In this document: piece after piece, positions 1 to 7,784 of the stretch
How the letters are laid out: every line of letters starts with the position of its first letter
How positions within the stretch are numbered: the first letter of the stretch is position 1
From: Planctomycetota bacterium
GTDB taxonomy: Bacteria; Planctomycetota; B15-G4
NCBI GenBank assembly: GCA_020638905.1
Contig: JACKHP010000004.1
Coordinates: 62,001 to 126,000 of the forward strand
DNA length: 64,000 nucleotides
Direction: 5' to 3'
Notes under the pieces: generated by a model
Seen by the model: only the letters and a program-made list of their open reading frames with translations
What the model was told of the DNA's origin: nothing
Databases searched by the model: none
Position numbers and translations under genes: made by a program

Positions 1-118
1 CCCGGCCGAGACGCGACGCGCGGCGGGCCTGGCCGACGGCCTGATCCGGCTCTCGGTCGGCATCGAGGACGTCGAGGACCTGATCGACGACCTCGAGCAC
101 GCCTTCGCCGCGCTCTAG
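1..118 (+). CDS. C-terminal end of a PLP-dependent trans-sulfuration enzyme (cystathionine gamma-synthase/lyase type), 5' partial
   Basis: Reading from base 2, the window opens inside a gene whose last 38 codons end at TAG 116-118. The tail reads DGLIRLSVGIEDVEDLIDDL and continues to EHAFAAL. 'LIRLSVGIED' followed by an acidic 'DLIxDL' helix is the hallmark C-terminus of the Cys/Met metabolism PLP enzymes (MetB, MetC, MetZ, methionine gamma-lyase). These enzymes make or break cystathionine or O-acyl-homoserine adducts in the cytoplasm. The catalytic lysine and PLP site lie upstream of the window, so the exact member cannot be told. The gene converges on the next one at 159. Confidence 0.8.
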   Translation, partial: PAETRRAAGLADGLIRLSVGIEDVEDLIDDLEHAFAAL

Positions 119-158
119 GGTCGCGGGGCGACGGCGCGCCGCCCGCGCGTCGTCGCCT

Positions 159-2498
159 TCAGCGCAGCGACTGCAGGTGCGCGCGCACCTTCGCCTCGAG
201 GCCCTCGGGTCCGCCCGGACCGAACGCCTCGTCGGCGGCGGACAGACGGTCGAGACCGCGCGCGAGCGCGTCCTTGTAGGCGTCGAACGACGCGCGTGCC
301 TCGCTGCCGCCGTGCAGCATCCAGTGCACGAGCGCCCACGACTCGGCGTAGTGCAGACCGGCCTCGGTCATGAAGGCCGGCTGGCTCATGCGCACGAGCT
401 CGGGCAGCGGCGTCCACTTCGTGTCGCGGTCGGTGAGCAGCGCCACGTGTGCGGGCAGCGGGTCGCCGGGCTCCATCGTGCCGCGCACGAGGCGCGCCGT
501 CTCGACGTACTCGCCCAGTCCCTCGTCGAACCAGGGCGGCGTCACGGGCAGGGCGCGGTGCAGGTACTGGTGCATGCCCTCGTGCCGCACCGTGCGATAC
601 AGCAGCTCGCGGTCGGGCAGGTTCCAGAGCACGAGCTGGCGCAACGTGGGCGTGTAGAGCCCCGCGGTGAAGCGCGCCGCCGAGCCGAAGACGTCGCGCG
701 TGTAGGCGTGGTAGCCGGCCTCGCCCGCGAACAGGTAGACCGGGAACAGGCCCTGCTCGGCGACGTCGGAGTCGCTGCGGCCGAAGACGCGCTGATCCAT
801 CGCCAGCGCCTGTTCGAGCACCTTGCTCGTGTCGGCGCACACGGCCAGGTCGAGGTCGGACATGACGCGATAGTGCCGTGACGAGAACTCGAACGGGTCG
901 AGCCACGACGGACCGCTGCGACTGCGGTGCAGCAGCGACGCCGCGGCGACCAGCTCGGGCGACGCCCGACCGCCGAGGCGCGCGGCGTCGAGCACCTGCT
1001 GCGCCTGCTCGAGGTCGCCGTCCCACAGCAGCTGCCGGACGAGCTCTGCGTGCGCGCGCGGATCGTCGGCGCCCTCGCCGGCCACCAGGGCCCGCACGTC
1101 GGCCACGGCCTCGTCCGAGCGCTCGAGACGCCGCAGCAGACGCGCGCGGAGCAGCCGTCCGGGGACGAACGCGGGCTCGGCCGAGGCCAGCGTGTCGAGC
1201 TCGGCGAGCGCCTCGTCGGCGCGGCCGAGCCGGTCGAGCAGCACCGCGCGCATCCACGCCTTGGCCAGCGGGCCTCCGTCGCGCGGCACCTCGAGCTTCC
1301 CGACGTACGCCAGGGCCTCCTCGTCCTGGCCCTCCTTCTCGAAGCGCACGAGCTCACCCTGGTGCACCGAGCGCAGCGGCCCCGCGTCGGAGGGCGCGTC
1401 GGCGAAGACCGAGCGTCCGACGTCGGCCGGATCGGCGACGTACGCATGCAGCCACTCGGGCAGCTCGTCCCGGGGACTCCACTCGGCGTCGAAGTCGACC
1501 AGCGCCTTCTGCAACGCGGCGTCCTGCAGTCCCTCGAGCCAGGCCTTGTTGGCGTCGCCCGAGATGACCATCTCCTTGACCTGCGGGCAGCCGCGGAACC
1601 CGAACTGGCCGTAGGTCTCGTCCTGCTTCTTGCACTTCAGGAAGGTCTTGCCGTTCACCGTGGCGGTGATCGTGTCCTTCGAGACGTTGACCTTGATCGT
1701 GTAGGGCTTGCCGAACTTCAGCGCGGCCTTGTTGTCGGCGCGCTCGAGCATCTTGCGCTGCGAACCCTTGCGGTACTCGATGCCGCCCTCGTCGAGCTGG
1801 AATCCCTGCCACTTGGGGAGGCCGAAGTTCACGAGGTACGACGAGTCCTCGTCGATGCCCACCAGGAACTGCGGATTGCCGAAGAACCAGAGCGTGTTGC
1901 CCTCGGGTTCGGGCATGAAGCCCGAGAGCTCGACGGTGTACGGCCCCGCGAAGTGGATCGGGTGGACCGGGACGCCGTAGCGCCACTCGAAGTCGCCGCG
2001 TCCCACGCTCGAGCCGAGGCCCAGCAGCTGCAGGAACTCTTCGAGCTCCGCGCTCGAGATGCCGCTCTCGCCGTCTTCACCATCAACGCCGTCTTCACCG
2101 TCCGCGCCGTCCTTTCCGTCGGCTGCCCTGCCGGACCGTTCGCCCGCGCGGGACGAGTCGTCGGCGCGGCGGTAGCGCACCTTGATCTTCCCCGTCGACG
2201 ACGAGTACGACAGGATCTCCCCCGAGATGAGGTCGTCGGCCTCGGGCGCCTCGTGCGTCGCTCGGAAGCGGCACGTGCGCAGCAGGTCGAGCACGCGCGA
2301 GAGCTCGAGCACCACGTAGTCGGCGCCCTCGTGCTCGGAGACGAGATCGGTCAGTCGCGTGCCGGCCTTGTCCCAGCGGCCGGCGCGCATGAGCGACTCG
2401 ACCTGCGCGAGCCCGTCGAGGAACGCCGTCTCGCCGTCGGCGCACGGCGCCGCGAACAGGCTGGACACGAACAGCAGCGCCACCAGGATCGTCGGCAT
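159..2498 (-). CDS. Exported protein with collagen-like stretch, TPR-like region and C-terminal HExxH metallopeptidase-like domain
   Basis: 779 aa beginning with a signal peptide (MPTILVALLFVSSLFAAPCA). Residues about 128-146 are collagen-like Gly-x-x triplets rich in D/E (GKDGADGEDGVDG). Residues about 165-315 resemble a beta-sandwich of the DUF1080/LamG kind, by overall look only. Residues about 380-530 are helical repeats with TPR character. The C-terminal 250 aa contain HEGMH (about residue 637) followed by WFDEGLGEYVE, the arrangement of gluzincin/peptidase-MA-like (DUF1570-type) domains often found in Planctomycetota. It is probably periplasmic or surface-exposed; its substrate is unknown. 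The start has AAAGGGGG just upstream and a TGGTATGCT extended -10 at 2520-2528. Domain boundaries are by eye. Confidence 0.75.
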   Translation of the reverse strand: MPTILVALLFVSSLFAAPCADGETAFLDGLAQVESLMRAGRWDKAGTRLTDLVSEHEGADYVVLELSRVLDLLRTCRFRATHEAPEADDLISGEILSYSSSTGKIKVRYRRADDSSRAGERSGRAADGKDGADGEDGVDGEDGESGISSAELEEFLQLLGLGSSVGRGDFEWRYGVPVHPIHFAGPYTVELSGFMPEPEGNTLWFFGNPQFLVGIDEDSSYLVNFGLPKWQGFQLDEGGIEYRKGSQRKMLERADNKAALKFGKPYTIKVNVSKDTITATVNGKTFLKCKKQDETYGQFGFRGCPQVKEMVISGDANKAWLEGLQDAALQKALVDFDAEWSPRDELPEWLHAYVADPADVGRSVFADAPSDAGPLRSVHQGELVRFEKEGQDEEALAYVGKLEVPRDGGPLAKAWMRAVLLDRLGRADEALAELDTLASAEPAFVPGRLLRARLLRRLERSDEAVADVRALVAGEGADDPRAHAELVRQLLWDGDLEQAQQVLDAARLGGRASPELVAAASLLHRSRSGPSWLDPFEFSSRHYRVMSDLDLAVCADTSKVLEQALAMDQRVFGRSDSDVAEQGLFPVYLFAGEAGYHAYTRDVFGSAARFTAGLYTPTLRQLVLWNLPDRELLYRTVRHEGMHQYLHRALPVTPPWFDEGLGEYVETARLVRGTMEPGDPLPAHVALLTDRDTKWTPLPELVRMSQPAFMTEAGLHYAESWALVHWMLHGGSEARASFDAYKDALARGLDRLSAADEAFGPGGPEGLEAKVRAHLQSLR

Positions 2499-2499
2499 G

Positions 2500-2528
2500 G
2501 GTCCCCCTTTCGGGGTCCGAGCATACCA
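2500..2528 (-). promoter_or_regulatory. Extended -10 promoter and SD-containing mini-hairpin ahead of the HExxH protein
   Basis: On the minus strand TGG-TATGCT (2520-2528) is a plausible extended -10 box; no -35 is visible. Between it and the ATG at 2498 lies CCCC-GAAA-GGGG, a 4-bp stem with a GNRA tetraloop whose 3' arm is part of the Shine-Dalgarno sequence. The leader would be only about 15 nt long, so the hairpin could limit ribosome access. Confidence 0.35.
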
Positions 2529-2563
2529 GTCCGCCGGCGGCGGCCCGGCGCGGCGCCGCGACC

Positions 2564-2962
2564 TCAGTCGTCGTCGTCGGGCAGCGCGCCGTCCAGCGGC
2601 GCGTCGGTCACGCGCTCGCGCATGACCCGTCCGACCTTGAACTTCACCACCCGCTTGGGCGGGACCTCGACCTTCTCGAGCGTGCGCGGGTTCTGGGCCC
2701 GGCGGGCCCGGCGAGCGCGCACCTCGAACACGCCGAAGTCACGGAACTCGAGCCGGTTGCCGGCCGCGAGCTCGCGCACGATCTCGTCGAGGAACATCTG
2801 CACGATGCTCTTCGTGACGACCTTCGTCTCGCCCGTGCGCTCGGCGATGCGGTTCACCAGGTCTTTCTTGGTGATCGTGCCACCGCCCCCGGACGATGCA
2901 GCGGCGGACCTCGGCGGAGCGCGCCTGCGGGGCGACGGCGCGGCGTTCTGATCGGAGTCCAC
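2564..2962 (-). CDS. HU/IHF-family DNA-binding protein with basic N-terminal tail and acidic C-terminal tail
   Basis: A histone-like nucleoid protein that bends DNA as a dimer. The body (TKKDLVNRIAERTGETK...FRDFGVFEVRARRARRAQNPRT) matches the HU/IHF fold, with the arm motif around RRAQNPRT that normally carries the intercalating proline. It has an extra N-terminal tail rich in Pro, Arg and Ala (PSPRRRAPPRSAAASSGGGG) and ends in DDDD. I chose GTG at 2962 (132 aa) because GAGGA lies 5 nt upstream. A longer ATG frame from 3058 is excluded because that ATG lies inside the promoter spacer (3042-3069), upstream of the expected transcription start. An ATG at 3031 is possible but less likely. Confidence 0.85.
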   Translation of the reverse strand: MDSDQNAAPSPRRRAPPRSAAASSGGGGTITKKDLVNRIAERTGETKVVTKSIVQMFLDEIVRELAAGNRLEFRDFGVFEVRARRARRAQNPRTLEKVEVPPKRVVKFKVGRVMRERVTDAPLDGALPDDDD

Positions 2963-3041
2963 GGCGGTCCTCGGCGGAAGCGGGGTCGGCGACGGGCCGA
3001 CCGTCACCCGGGGCGAGGCCCGCCCGCGCATGCCCCGAGCG

Positions 3042-3069
3042 AGTCTATCGGCGACCAACCCCTTGTCAA
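3042..3069 (-). promoter_or_regulatory. Sigma-70-like promoter of the HU gene
   Basis: Minus strand: a perfect -35 TTGACA (3064-3069), a 16-bp spacer, and a -10 TAGACT (3042-3047). This is the best canonical promoter in the window. Transcription should start near 3035, giving a leader of about 73 nt to the GTG at 2962. Confidence 0.7.
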
Positions 3070-3077
3070 GAAAGCGC

Positions 3078-3545
3078 TTAGGACGACGACCCGGAGCCGC
3101 CGCGCTGCGCCCCGTCGAGCACCAGCGTGAACGGTCCGTCGTTCACGAGCGAGACCTCCATCATGGCGCCGAAGCGGCCCTCCGACACGGGCACCCCGCG
3201 CTCGGAGAGCCGCGCCGCGAGCAGCGCCACGAGACGCTCCCCCTCCTCGGGAGGCGCTGCACGCAGGAACGACGGGCGCCGTCCCTTGCGCCAGTCCGCG
3301 GCCAGCGTGAACTGCGACACGACCAGCGCCGATCCACCCACGTCGGACAACGAGAGGTTGGTGAGTCCCTGCAGGTCGGGGAAGACGCGCAGGTCGACGA
3401 TCTTGTCGGCCAGCCACAGCACGTCGTCGTCGCGGTCATTGGTCACCCCGCAGGCGAGCAGCAGCAGCCCGCGTCCGATCTCGCCGACGACCTCGCCCTC
3501 GACCGCGACCGCGGCGCGCGCCACGCGCTGGACGACGACGATCAT
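3078..3545 (-). CDS. dtd: D-aminoacyl-tRNA deacylase (DTD)
   Basis: 155 aa, normal length for DTD, which hydrolyses D-aminoacyl-tRNAs (and Gly-tRNA-Ala) in the cytoplasm and so proofreads chirality. It starts MIVVVQRVARAAVAVEGEVV and carries the first active-site motif SQFTLAADWRKGRRPSF (residues 77-93). The second motif reads NDGPFT (135-140) instead of the usual NxGPVT; the cis Gly-Pro pair is kept but Val is replaced by Phe. The ATG overlaps the trpS stop (ATGA), so the two are translationally coupled in one operon. Confidence 0.95.
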   Translation of the reverse strand: MIVVVQRVARAAVAVEGEVVGEIGRGLLLLACGVTNDRDDDVLWLADKIVDLRVFPDLQGLTNLSLSDVGGSALVVSQFTLAADWRKGRRPSFLRAAPPEEGERLVALLAARLSERGVPVSEGRFGAMMEVSLVNDGPFTLVLDGAQRGGSGSSS

Positions 3546-4543
3546 GCGTCGATCGGGCGGCCGCGCATGCCGACGGCCTCGCGCGCCGCCCCCAGCACGC
3601 GGCGCGCCACCTCACGCGCCCGGCGCGCGCCCGTGGCCAGCACGTCCTCGACGTGGTCGGGATCGGCCGCCAGCTCGATCCGTCGCGCGCGTGCCTCGGC
3701 GAAGGTCGACTCGATCGCGGCCAGCAGTTCCTTCTTGGCATCGCCGTAGCCGTAGCCGCCGCGTCGCAGGTGCTCGGCCATCTCGCCCGTCTGGGCCTCG
3801 GACGCCATGAGCCGGTAGAGCTGGAAGATCGTGCAGCTCTCGGGATCCTTCGCATCGTCGACGCCGAGGCTGTCGGTGACCACGGACATGACGCGCTTCT
3901 TGAGCGGCTTGCCGCTGGCGAAGATCTCGATCGTGTTGCCGTAGCTCTTCGACATCTTCTGTCCGTCGATGCCCGGCACCACCGCCGCGCCCTCCGCCAA
4001 CCTCGCCTCGGGGCGCACGAAGACCGAGCAGCCGTAGGCCGCGTGGAACGACTCGGCCATGTCCTGGGTCATCTCGACGTGCTGCACCTGGTCCTTGCCG
4101 ACCGGGACGAGGTCGCTCTCGAAGGCCAGGATGTCCGCCGCCATGAGCACGGGATACAGAAAGAGACCGGCACGGGGCGTGATGCCGCGCGCGATCTTGT
4201 CCTTGTAGCTGTGTCCGCGCTCGAGCAGGCCCATGCCGGTCACGGTGGCCAGCAGCCAGGTGAGCTCGGTCACCTCGGGCACGTCCGACTGGCGCCAGAG
4301 CACGGCGGCGGACGGGTCGAGTCCGAGCGCGAGGTAGTCCAGCGCGACGTCGCGCACGGCCTCGGCGAAGAGTTGCCTGTCCTGGAGGGTCGTGAGCGCG
4401 TGGTAGTCGGCGATGAAGTAGTAGGCGCTGCCCTCGTGCTGCAGTGCGATGTGCTGCCGGATGGCGCCGAAGTAGTTGCCGAGGTGCAGCTTCCCGCTGG
4501 GCTGGATGCCGGAAAGGATGCGGGGACGGGCAGGGGCGCTCAC
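3542..4543 (-). CDS. trpS: Tryptophan--tRNA ligase
   Basis: 333 aa class Ic aminoacyl-tRNA synthetase that charges tRNA-Trp. The HIGH-type motif is KLHLGNYFGA (residues 18-27) after ILSGIQPSG, and the KMSKS loop is GQKMSKSYGN (194-203). Length fits bacterial TrpS. GTG at 4543 is chosen because GGAGG sits 5 nt upstream and the protein then begins VSAPARPRILSGIQPSG. The frame stays open far upstream (to 6076), but that stretch is the antisense of the next gene. A TACCTT box (4606-4611) may be its -10. It overlaps dtd by 4 bp. Confidence 0.97.
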   Translation of the reverse strand: MSAPARPRILSGIQPSGKLHLGNYFGAIRQHIALQHEGSAYYFIADYHALTTLQDRQLFAEAVRDVALDYLALGLDPSAAVLWRQSDVPEVTELTWLLATVTGMGLLERGHSYKDKIARGITPRAGLFLYPVLMAADILAFESDLVPVGKDQVQHVEMTQDMAESFHAAYGCSVFVRPEARLAEGAAVVPGIDGQKMSKSYGNTIEIFASGKPLKKRVMSVVTDSLGVDDAKDPESCTIFQLYRLMASEAQTGEMAEHLRRGGYGYGDAKKELLAAIESTFAEARARRIELAADPDHVEDVLATGARRAREVARRVLGAAREAVGMRGRPIDA

Positions 4544-4605
4544 GAAGACCTCCGGGGTGCGACCGCGGGCCGGGGGACACAAGACCACGGGGACGACGAG
4601 GGCGA

Positions 4606-4611
4606 AAGGTA
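4606..4611 (-). promoter_or_regulatory. Possible -10 box of trpS-dtd
   Basis: TACCTT on the minus strand, about 60 bp upstream of the trpS GTG; no convincing -35. It is supported only by the recurring TAnnnT pattern near operon heads in this window. Confidence 0.25.
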
Positions 4612-4690
4612 CCCGGGGACGGCGCCGCCGCTCAACCGCCGGGGGCGCCTCGCGCTTGAGACCGGCCTGTCGGCCTGCCACCGTGTTCCG

Positions 4691-6241
4691 GTGTTCCGCC
4701 CGCCTCCGATCGCCGCCCACCCGTCGCTCGCGCGCCCTCGGTGCGCGCGCCGCCGGACGCTCGGCGCCGCGTGGACGCTCTTGTGCGTCTCGACGGCGGG
4801 CTGCCGCGCGCTGCCCGAGCTCGACTGGAACCCGCTCGTGCGCATCGAGCACACCGCCGACGGCGGCGTCGAGATCGAGGCGCTCGGTCCGATCATCGAC
4901 ATCCGCGACGGGCCCGAGGGCCTGTCGCACGCGCTGCGTCCGCTCTACCAGCACAAGGCGAACTTCGGTCTCTCGGTGACCGACTTCCTGGCGCCGTTCG
5001 GTCGGCACTTCGTGACCCGCTCGGGCAGCCGCTGGCGCTTCTGGCCGCTGATCTACTCGGGCGAGACACGCAACAGTCCCGTGGGCGAGGAGTGGGACGG
5101 GTTGTTCTTCCCGTTCATCTTCGCGGGCAACGGTCCGCGCGACGGCGACGGCTACTTCGCCTTCTGGCCGCTGGGTGGACGCATCAAGAACCTCTTCGGC
5201 ATCGACACCTACGACTTCTTCCTGTGGCCGTTCTTCAGCCGCACGCAGATGGACATCACCGAGCACTCCGACTCGTGGACGGTGTTCCTGCTCGGCGGCT
5301 GGACGAGCGGCGGCCCGCGCGACGGGAGCTGGCGCTTCCTGCCGTTCTACCGCCACCGCCTCGATCGGGCCCCCGACGGGACGCTGCGCACCGATCAGCA
5401 CACCGTCCTGTGGCCCTTCTTCACCTGGGGTCTCGACCACGCCGACACGTCCGACCCGAGCCAGCGCATCGCGATCTGGCCGCTGTACTCGCACGAGGGC
5501 GCCGACAGCTGGTACCGCAACACGGTCCTGTGGCCCTTCTTCCGCTTCAACCGCGAGACCGATCCCCCGGTGAACGAGGGGGGTGACTTCTACTACGATC
5601 TCCCCTGGCCGTTCTTCCACTGGTCGCGCGAGCGCAAGAGCGACGAGTGGGCGTTCCGGGTGTGGCCCCTCTACCTGCGCACGGTGACCCCCGAGATCGA
5701 CTCGACGGTGTACATGTGGCCCCTCGTCTGGTGGCGGAAGACGCACGGGCGGACGCAGGACGAAGGGTATCCGCCTCGATCGTTCGAGCGCTCCGACCTG
5801 CACGTGATCCCCTTCTGGCACAACTCGACGCGCACCGTCGCCGAGCGTCCGGGCGAGGACACGCAGTGGCAGCTGTGGCCGCTGTTCCACAGCGACGCCA
5901 CGGCCGAGGGACGCCGCGACATGGCCTTCCCGTCGCTCGTCCCCGTGCGCCACTTCGAATTCATGCGTCCGGTCGAAGAGCTGTACGGCCCCTTCTGGAC
6001 GCTCTGGCGCTACCGCAGCGACGGCGCCGACCAGCAGGAGACGCGCCTGCTGCTCGACATGCTGCTGTGGCGCCACGAGACGGGCGGCCTGCGCGTCTCG
6101 ATCCCGTTCCTGTACGCCCAGCGTCCGCTGCCCGACGGCGGCACCGCGCGCCAGGTGCTGTGGGGACTCCTCGGCTGGCGCAACGACGCGGCCGGCCTCT
6201 CCGCCGTCTCCCTGCTCGGACTCGACCTGTGGGCTCGCTGA
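4691..6241 (+). CDS. Predicted lipoprotein built of W-P-[FL]-[FY] repeats, first gene of the Mla-type operon
   Basis: About 516 aa from GTG 4691; no ATG is available, and the start is uncertain because no clear SD is seen. A hydrophobic segment ends VSTAGC, a plausible lipobox, followed by RALPELDWNPLV. The rest is a regular series of short aromatic motifs: FWPLIYSG, FFPFIFAG, FWPLGGRI, LWPFFSRT, FLPFYRHR, LWPFFTWG, IWPLYSHE, LWPFFRFN, PWPFFHWS, VWPLYLRT, MWPLVWWR, LWPLFHSD and weaker copies to the end. The spacing, with acidic and Gly/Asp turns between motifs, suggests repeated beta-strand or hairpin units, as in a beta-propeller or barrel. I do not recognise the family. Its stop overlaps the mlaE start, so it is probably an envelope partner of the lipid transporter. 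Confidence 0.7.
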   Translation: MFRPPPIAAHPSLARPRCARRRTLGAAWTLLCVSTAGCRALPELDWNPLVRIEHTADGGVEIEALGPIIDIRDGPEGLSHALRPLYQHKANFGLSVTDFLAPFGRHFVTRSGSRWRFWPLIYSGETRNSPVGEEWDGLFFPFIFAGNGPRDGDGYFAFWPLGGRIKNLFGIDTYDFFLWPFFSRTQMDITEHSDSWTVFLLGGWTSGGPRDGSWRFLPFYRHRLDRAPDGTLRTDQHTVLWPFFTWGLDHADTSDPSQRIAIWPLYSHEGADSWYRNTVLWPFFRFNRETDPPVNEGGDFYYDLPWPFFHWSRERKSDEWAFRVWPLYLRTVTPEIDSTVYMWPLVWWRKTHGRTQDEGYPPRSFERSDLHVIPFWHNSTRTVAERPGEDTQWQLWPLFHSDATAEGRRDMAFPSLVPVRHFEFMRPVEELYGPFWTLWRYRSDGADQQETRLLLDMLLWRHETGGLRVSIPFLYAQRPLPDGGTARQVLWGLLGWRNDAAGLSAVSLLGLDLWAR

Positions 6242-7041
6242 CCGAGACGCTCGAACGCCAGGGGCACGCGCTGCGTGAGACGATCGACCACGCCGGCTTC
6301 GCGGTGGGGATCTTCGTGCGCGCCGTGCGCCGGCTGCCGGCCGACGCCTTCCACCGGCGCCGCTTCATCCTCGACCAGCTCTACGTGTGCGGCATCTCGC
6401 CGCTGCCCGTGGTCGCGATCGTGGGCCTCTTCACCGGCATGATCCTGGCGCTGCAGGTGGGCATCGAGCTGGCCGACCTGGGACAGGCCGAGAGCATCTC
6501 GAACATGATCGGCGTGATCCTGTTCCGGGAGATGGGCCCGTTCATGACGGCCATGATCCTGACCGCCAGCGTGGGCTCGGCGATGGCGGCGGAGATCGGC
6601 ACCATGGCGGTCTCCGAGGAGATCGACGCGCTCGAGTGCCTCTCGATCGACCCGGTCTCATTCCTGGTCATGCCGCGCGTGGTCGCGCTGTGCATCATGA
6701 CGCCGTTGCTCAGCTTCGTGGGTTGCGTGCTGGGCTGCATCGGCGGCGGCATCGTGGCCAAGACGCAGCTCTCGGTGCAGCCGTCGATCTACGTGCGCAA
6801 CCTGCTCACGTCCCTCGAGTCGTCGCCGCAGCAGTTCGGTCCGCTGCCCGAGGAGATCTTCACCGGGCTCGTGAAGTCGGTCGTCTTCGGACTGCTCGTC
6901 TCGACGATCAGCTGCGCCGCGGGGCTGAAGGCCGAGGGCGGCGCGATCGGCGTCGGCCGCGCGGTCCGCACCGCCGTCGTGCGCTGCTTCCTGATGCTGA
7001 TCATCATCGGCTACTACATCTCGTGGGCGTTCTTCCGGTGA
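6229..7041 (+). CDS. mlaE: MlaE-type ABC transporter permease
   Basis: About 270 aa, the inner-membrane permease of an Mla-type phospholipid transport complex. It has 5-6 hydrophobic segments and the signature region EEIDALECLSIDPVSFLVMP typical of MlaE/YrbE permeases, plus the early motif LFTGMILALQ. GTG 6229 is chosen because it gives a normal N-terminus (VGSLTETLERQG) and overlaps the end of the upstream lipoprotein gene. Its TGA overlaps the next GTG (GTGA). It should pair with the MlaF ATPase and the MCE protein that follow. Confidence 0.93.
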   Translation: MGSLTETLERQGHALRETIDHAGFAVGIFVRAVRRLPADAFHRRRFILDQLYVCGISPLPVVAIVGLFTGMILALQVGIELADLGQAESISNMIGVILFREMGPFMTAMILTASVGSAMAAEIGTMAVSEEIDALECLSIDPVSFLVMPRVVALCIMTPLLSFVGCVLGCIGGGIVAKTQLSVQPSIYVRNLLTSLESSPQQFGPLPEEIFTGLVKSVVFGLLVSTISCAAGLKAEGGAIGVGRAVRTAVVRCFLMLIIIGYYISWAFFR

Positions 7042-7784
7042 TCGAGCTGATCGACGTCCACAAGTCGTTCGGCGAGCAGCACGTGCTGCGCGGCATGAGC
7101 TTCACCCTCGAGCAGGGCCAGACGCTCGTGGTGCTCGGACGCTCCGGGACCGGCAAGAGCGTCACGCTCAAGCACGTCGTGGGCCTGCTGCAACCCGACT
7201 CGGGCCAGGTCATTGTGAACGGCGTCGACGTGGCCTCGGCCGACGCCGAGGGACTGCGCGAGATCCGGCGACAGGTGGCGTACCTGTTCCAGACGGGCGC
7301 CCTCGTGAACTGGCTGTCGGTGCGCGACAACGTGGCCCTGCCGCTCGTCGAGCGACGCGACATGCCGTCCGAGGAGATCCGCGAGCGGGTCGACGAGTCG
7401 CTGGGCTCGCTCGACATGCTGCAGCACGCCGACAAGATGCCCGCGAACATCTCGGGCGGCATGAGGAAGCGCGCCGCCCTGGCGCGCGTGCTCGTGCAGG
7501 AGCCCGACGCCATCCTCTACGACGAACCCACCGCCGGTCTCGACCCGATCATGGGCCGCACCGTCGGACGGCTGATCCAGGAGGTGCAGTCCTCCGGCGA
7601 GCGCGCCGCCATCGTCGTGACCCACGACATGGACCTCGCGTTCCAGGTCGGCACCGAGATCGCGCTGCACTACGAGGGACAACTCGTCGAGCGCGCGCCC
7701 CCCGAAGTCTTCGAGCAGAGCAGTCACCCCGTCATCCGGGAGTTCCTCAGGACCAGGGAACGCCCGGGGAAGGCCAGCCCATGA
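7038..7784 (+). CDS. mlaF: MlaF-type ABC transporter ATP-binding protein
   Basis: 248 aa cytoplasmic ATPase. Walker A is GRSGTGKS, the signature ISGGMRKRAALARVL (the GGM(R/K)KR form typical of MlaF rather than generic LSGGQ), Walker B AILYDEPTAGLDP, and the switch histidine is in VTHD. GTG 7038 overlaps the mlaE stop and its own TGA overlaps the mlaD ATG. It drives lipid movement between the inner-membrane permease and the periplasmic MCE hexamer. Confidence 0.96.
   Translation: MIELIDVHKSFGEQHVLRGMSFTLEQGQTLVVLGRSGTGKSVTLKHVVGLLQPDSGQVIVNGVDVASADAEGLREIRRQVAYLFQTGALVNWLSVRDNVALPLVERRDMPSEEIRERVDESLGSLDMLQHADKMPANISGGMRKRAALARVLVQEPDAILYDEPTAGLDPIMGRTVGRLIQEVQSSGERAAIVVTHDMDLAFQVGTEIALHYEGQLVERAPPEVFEQSSHPVIREFLRTRERPGKASP

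Noticed and set aside
3031..3058. Longer HU start codons at 3058 or 3031
   Set aside because: The promoter at 3042-3069 places 3058 upstream of the transcript, and GTG 2962 has the only good Shine-Dalgarno sequence.
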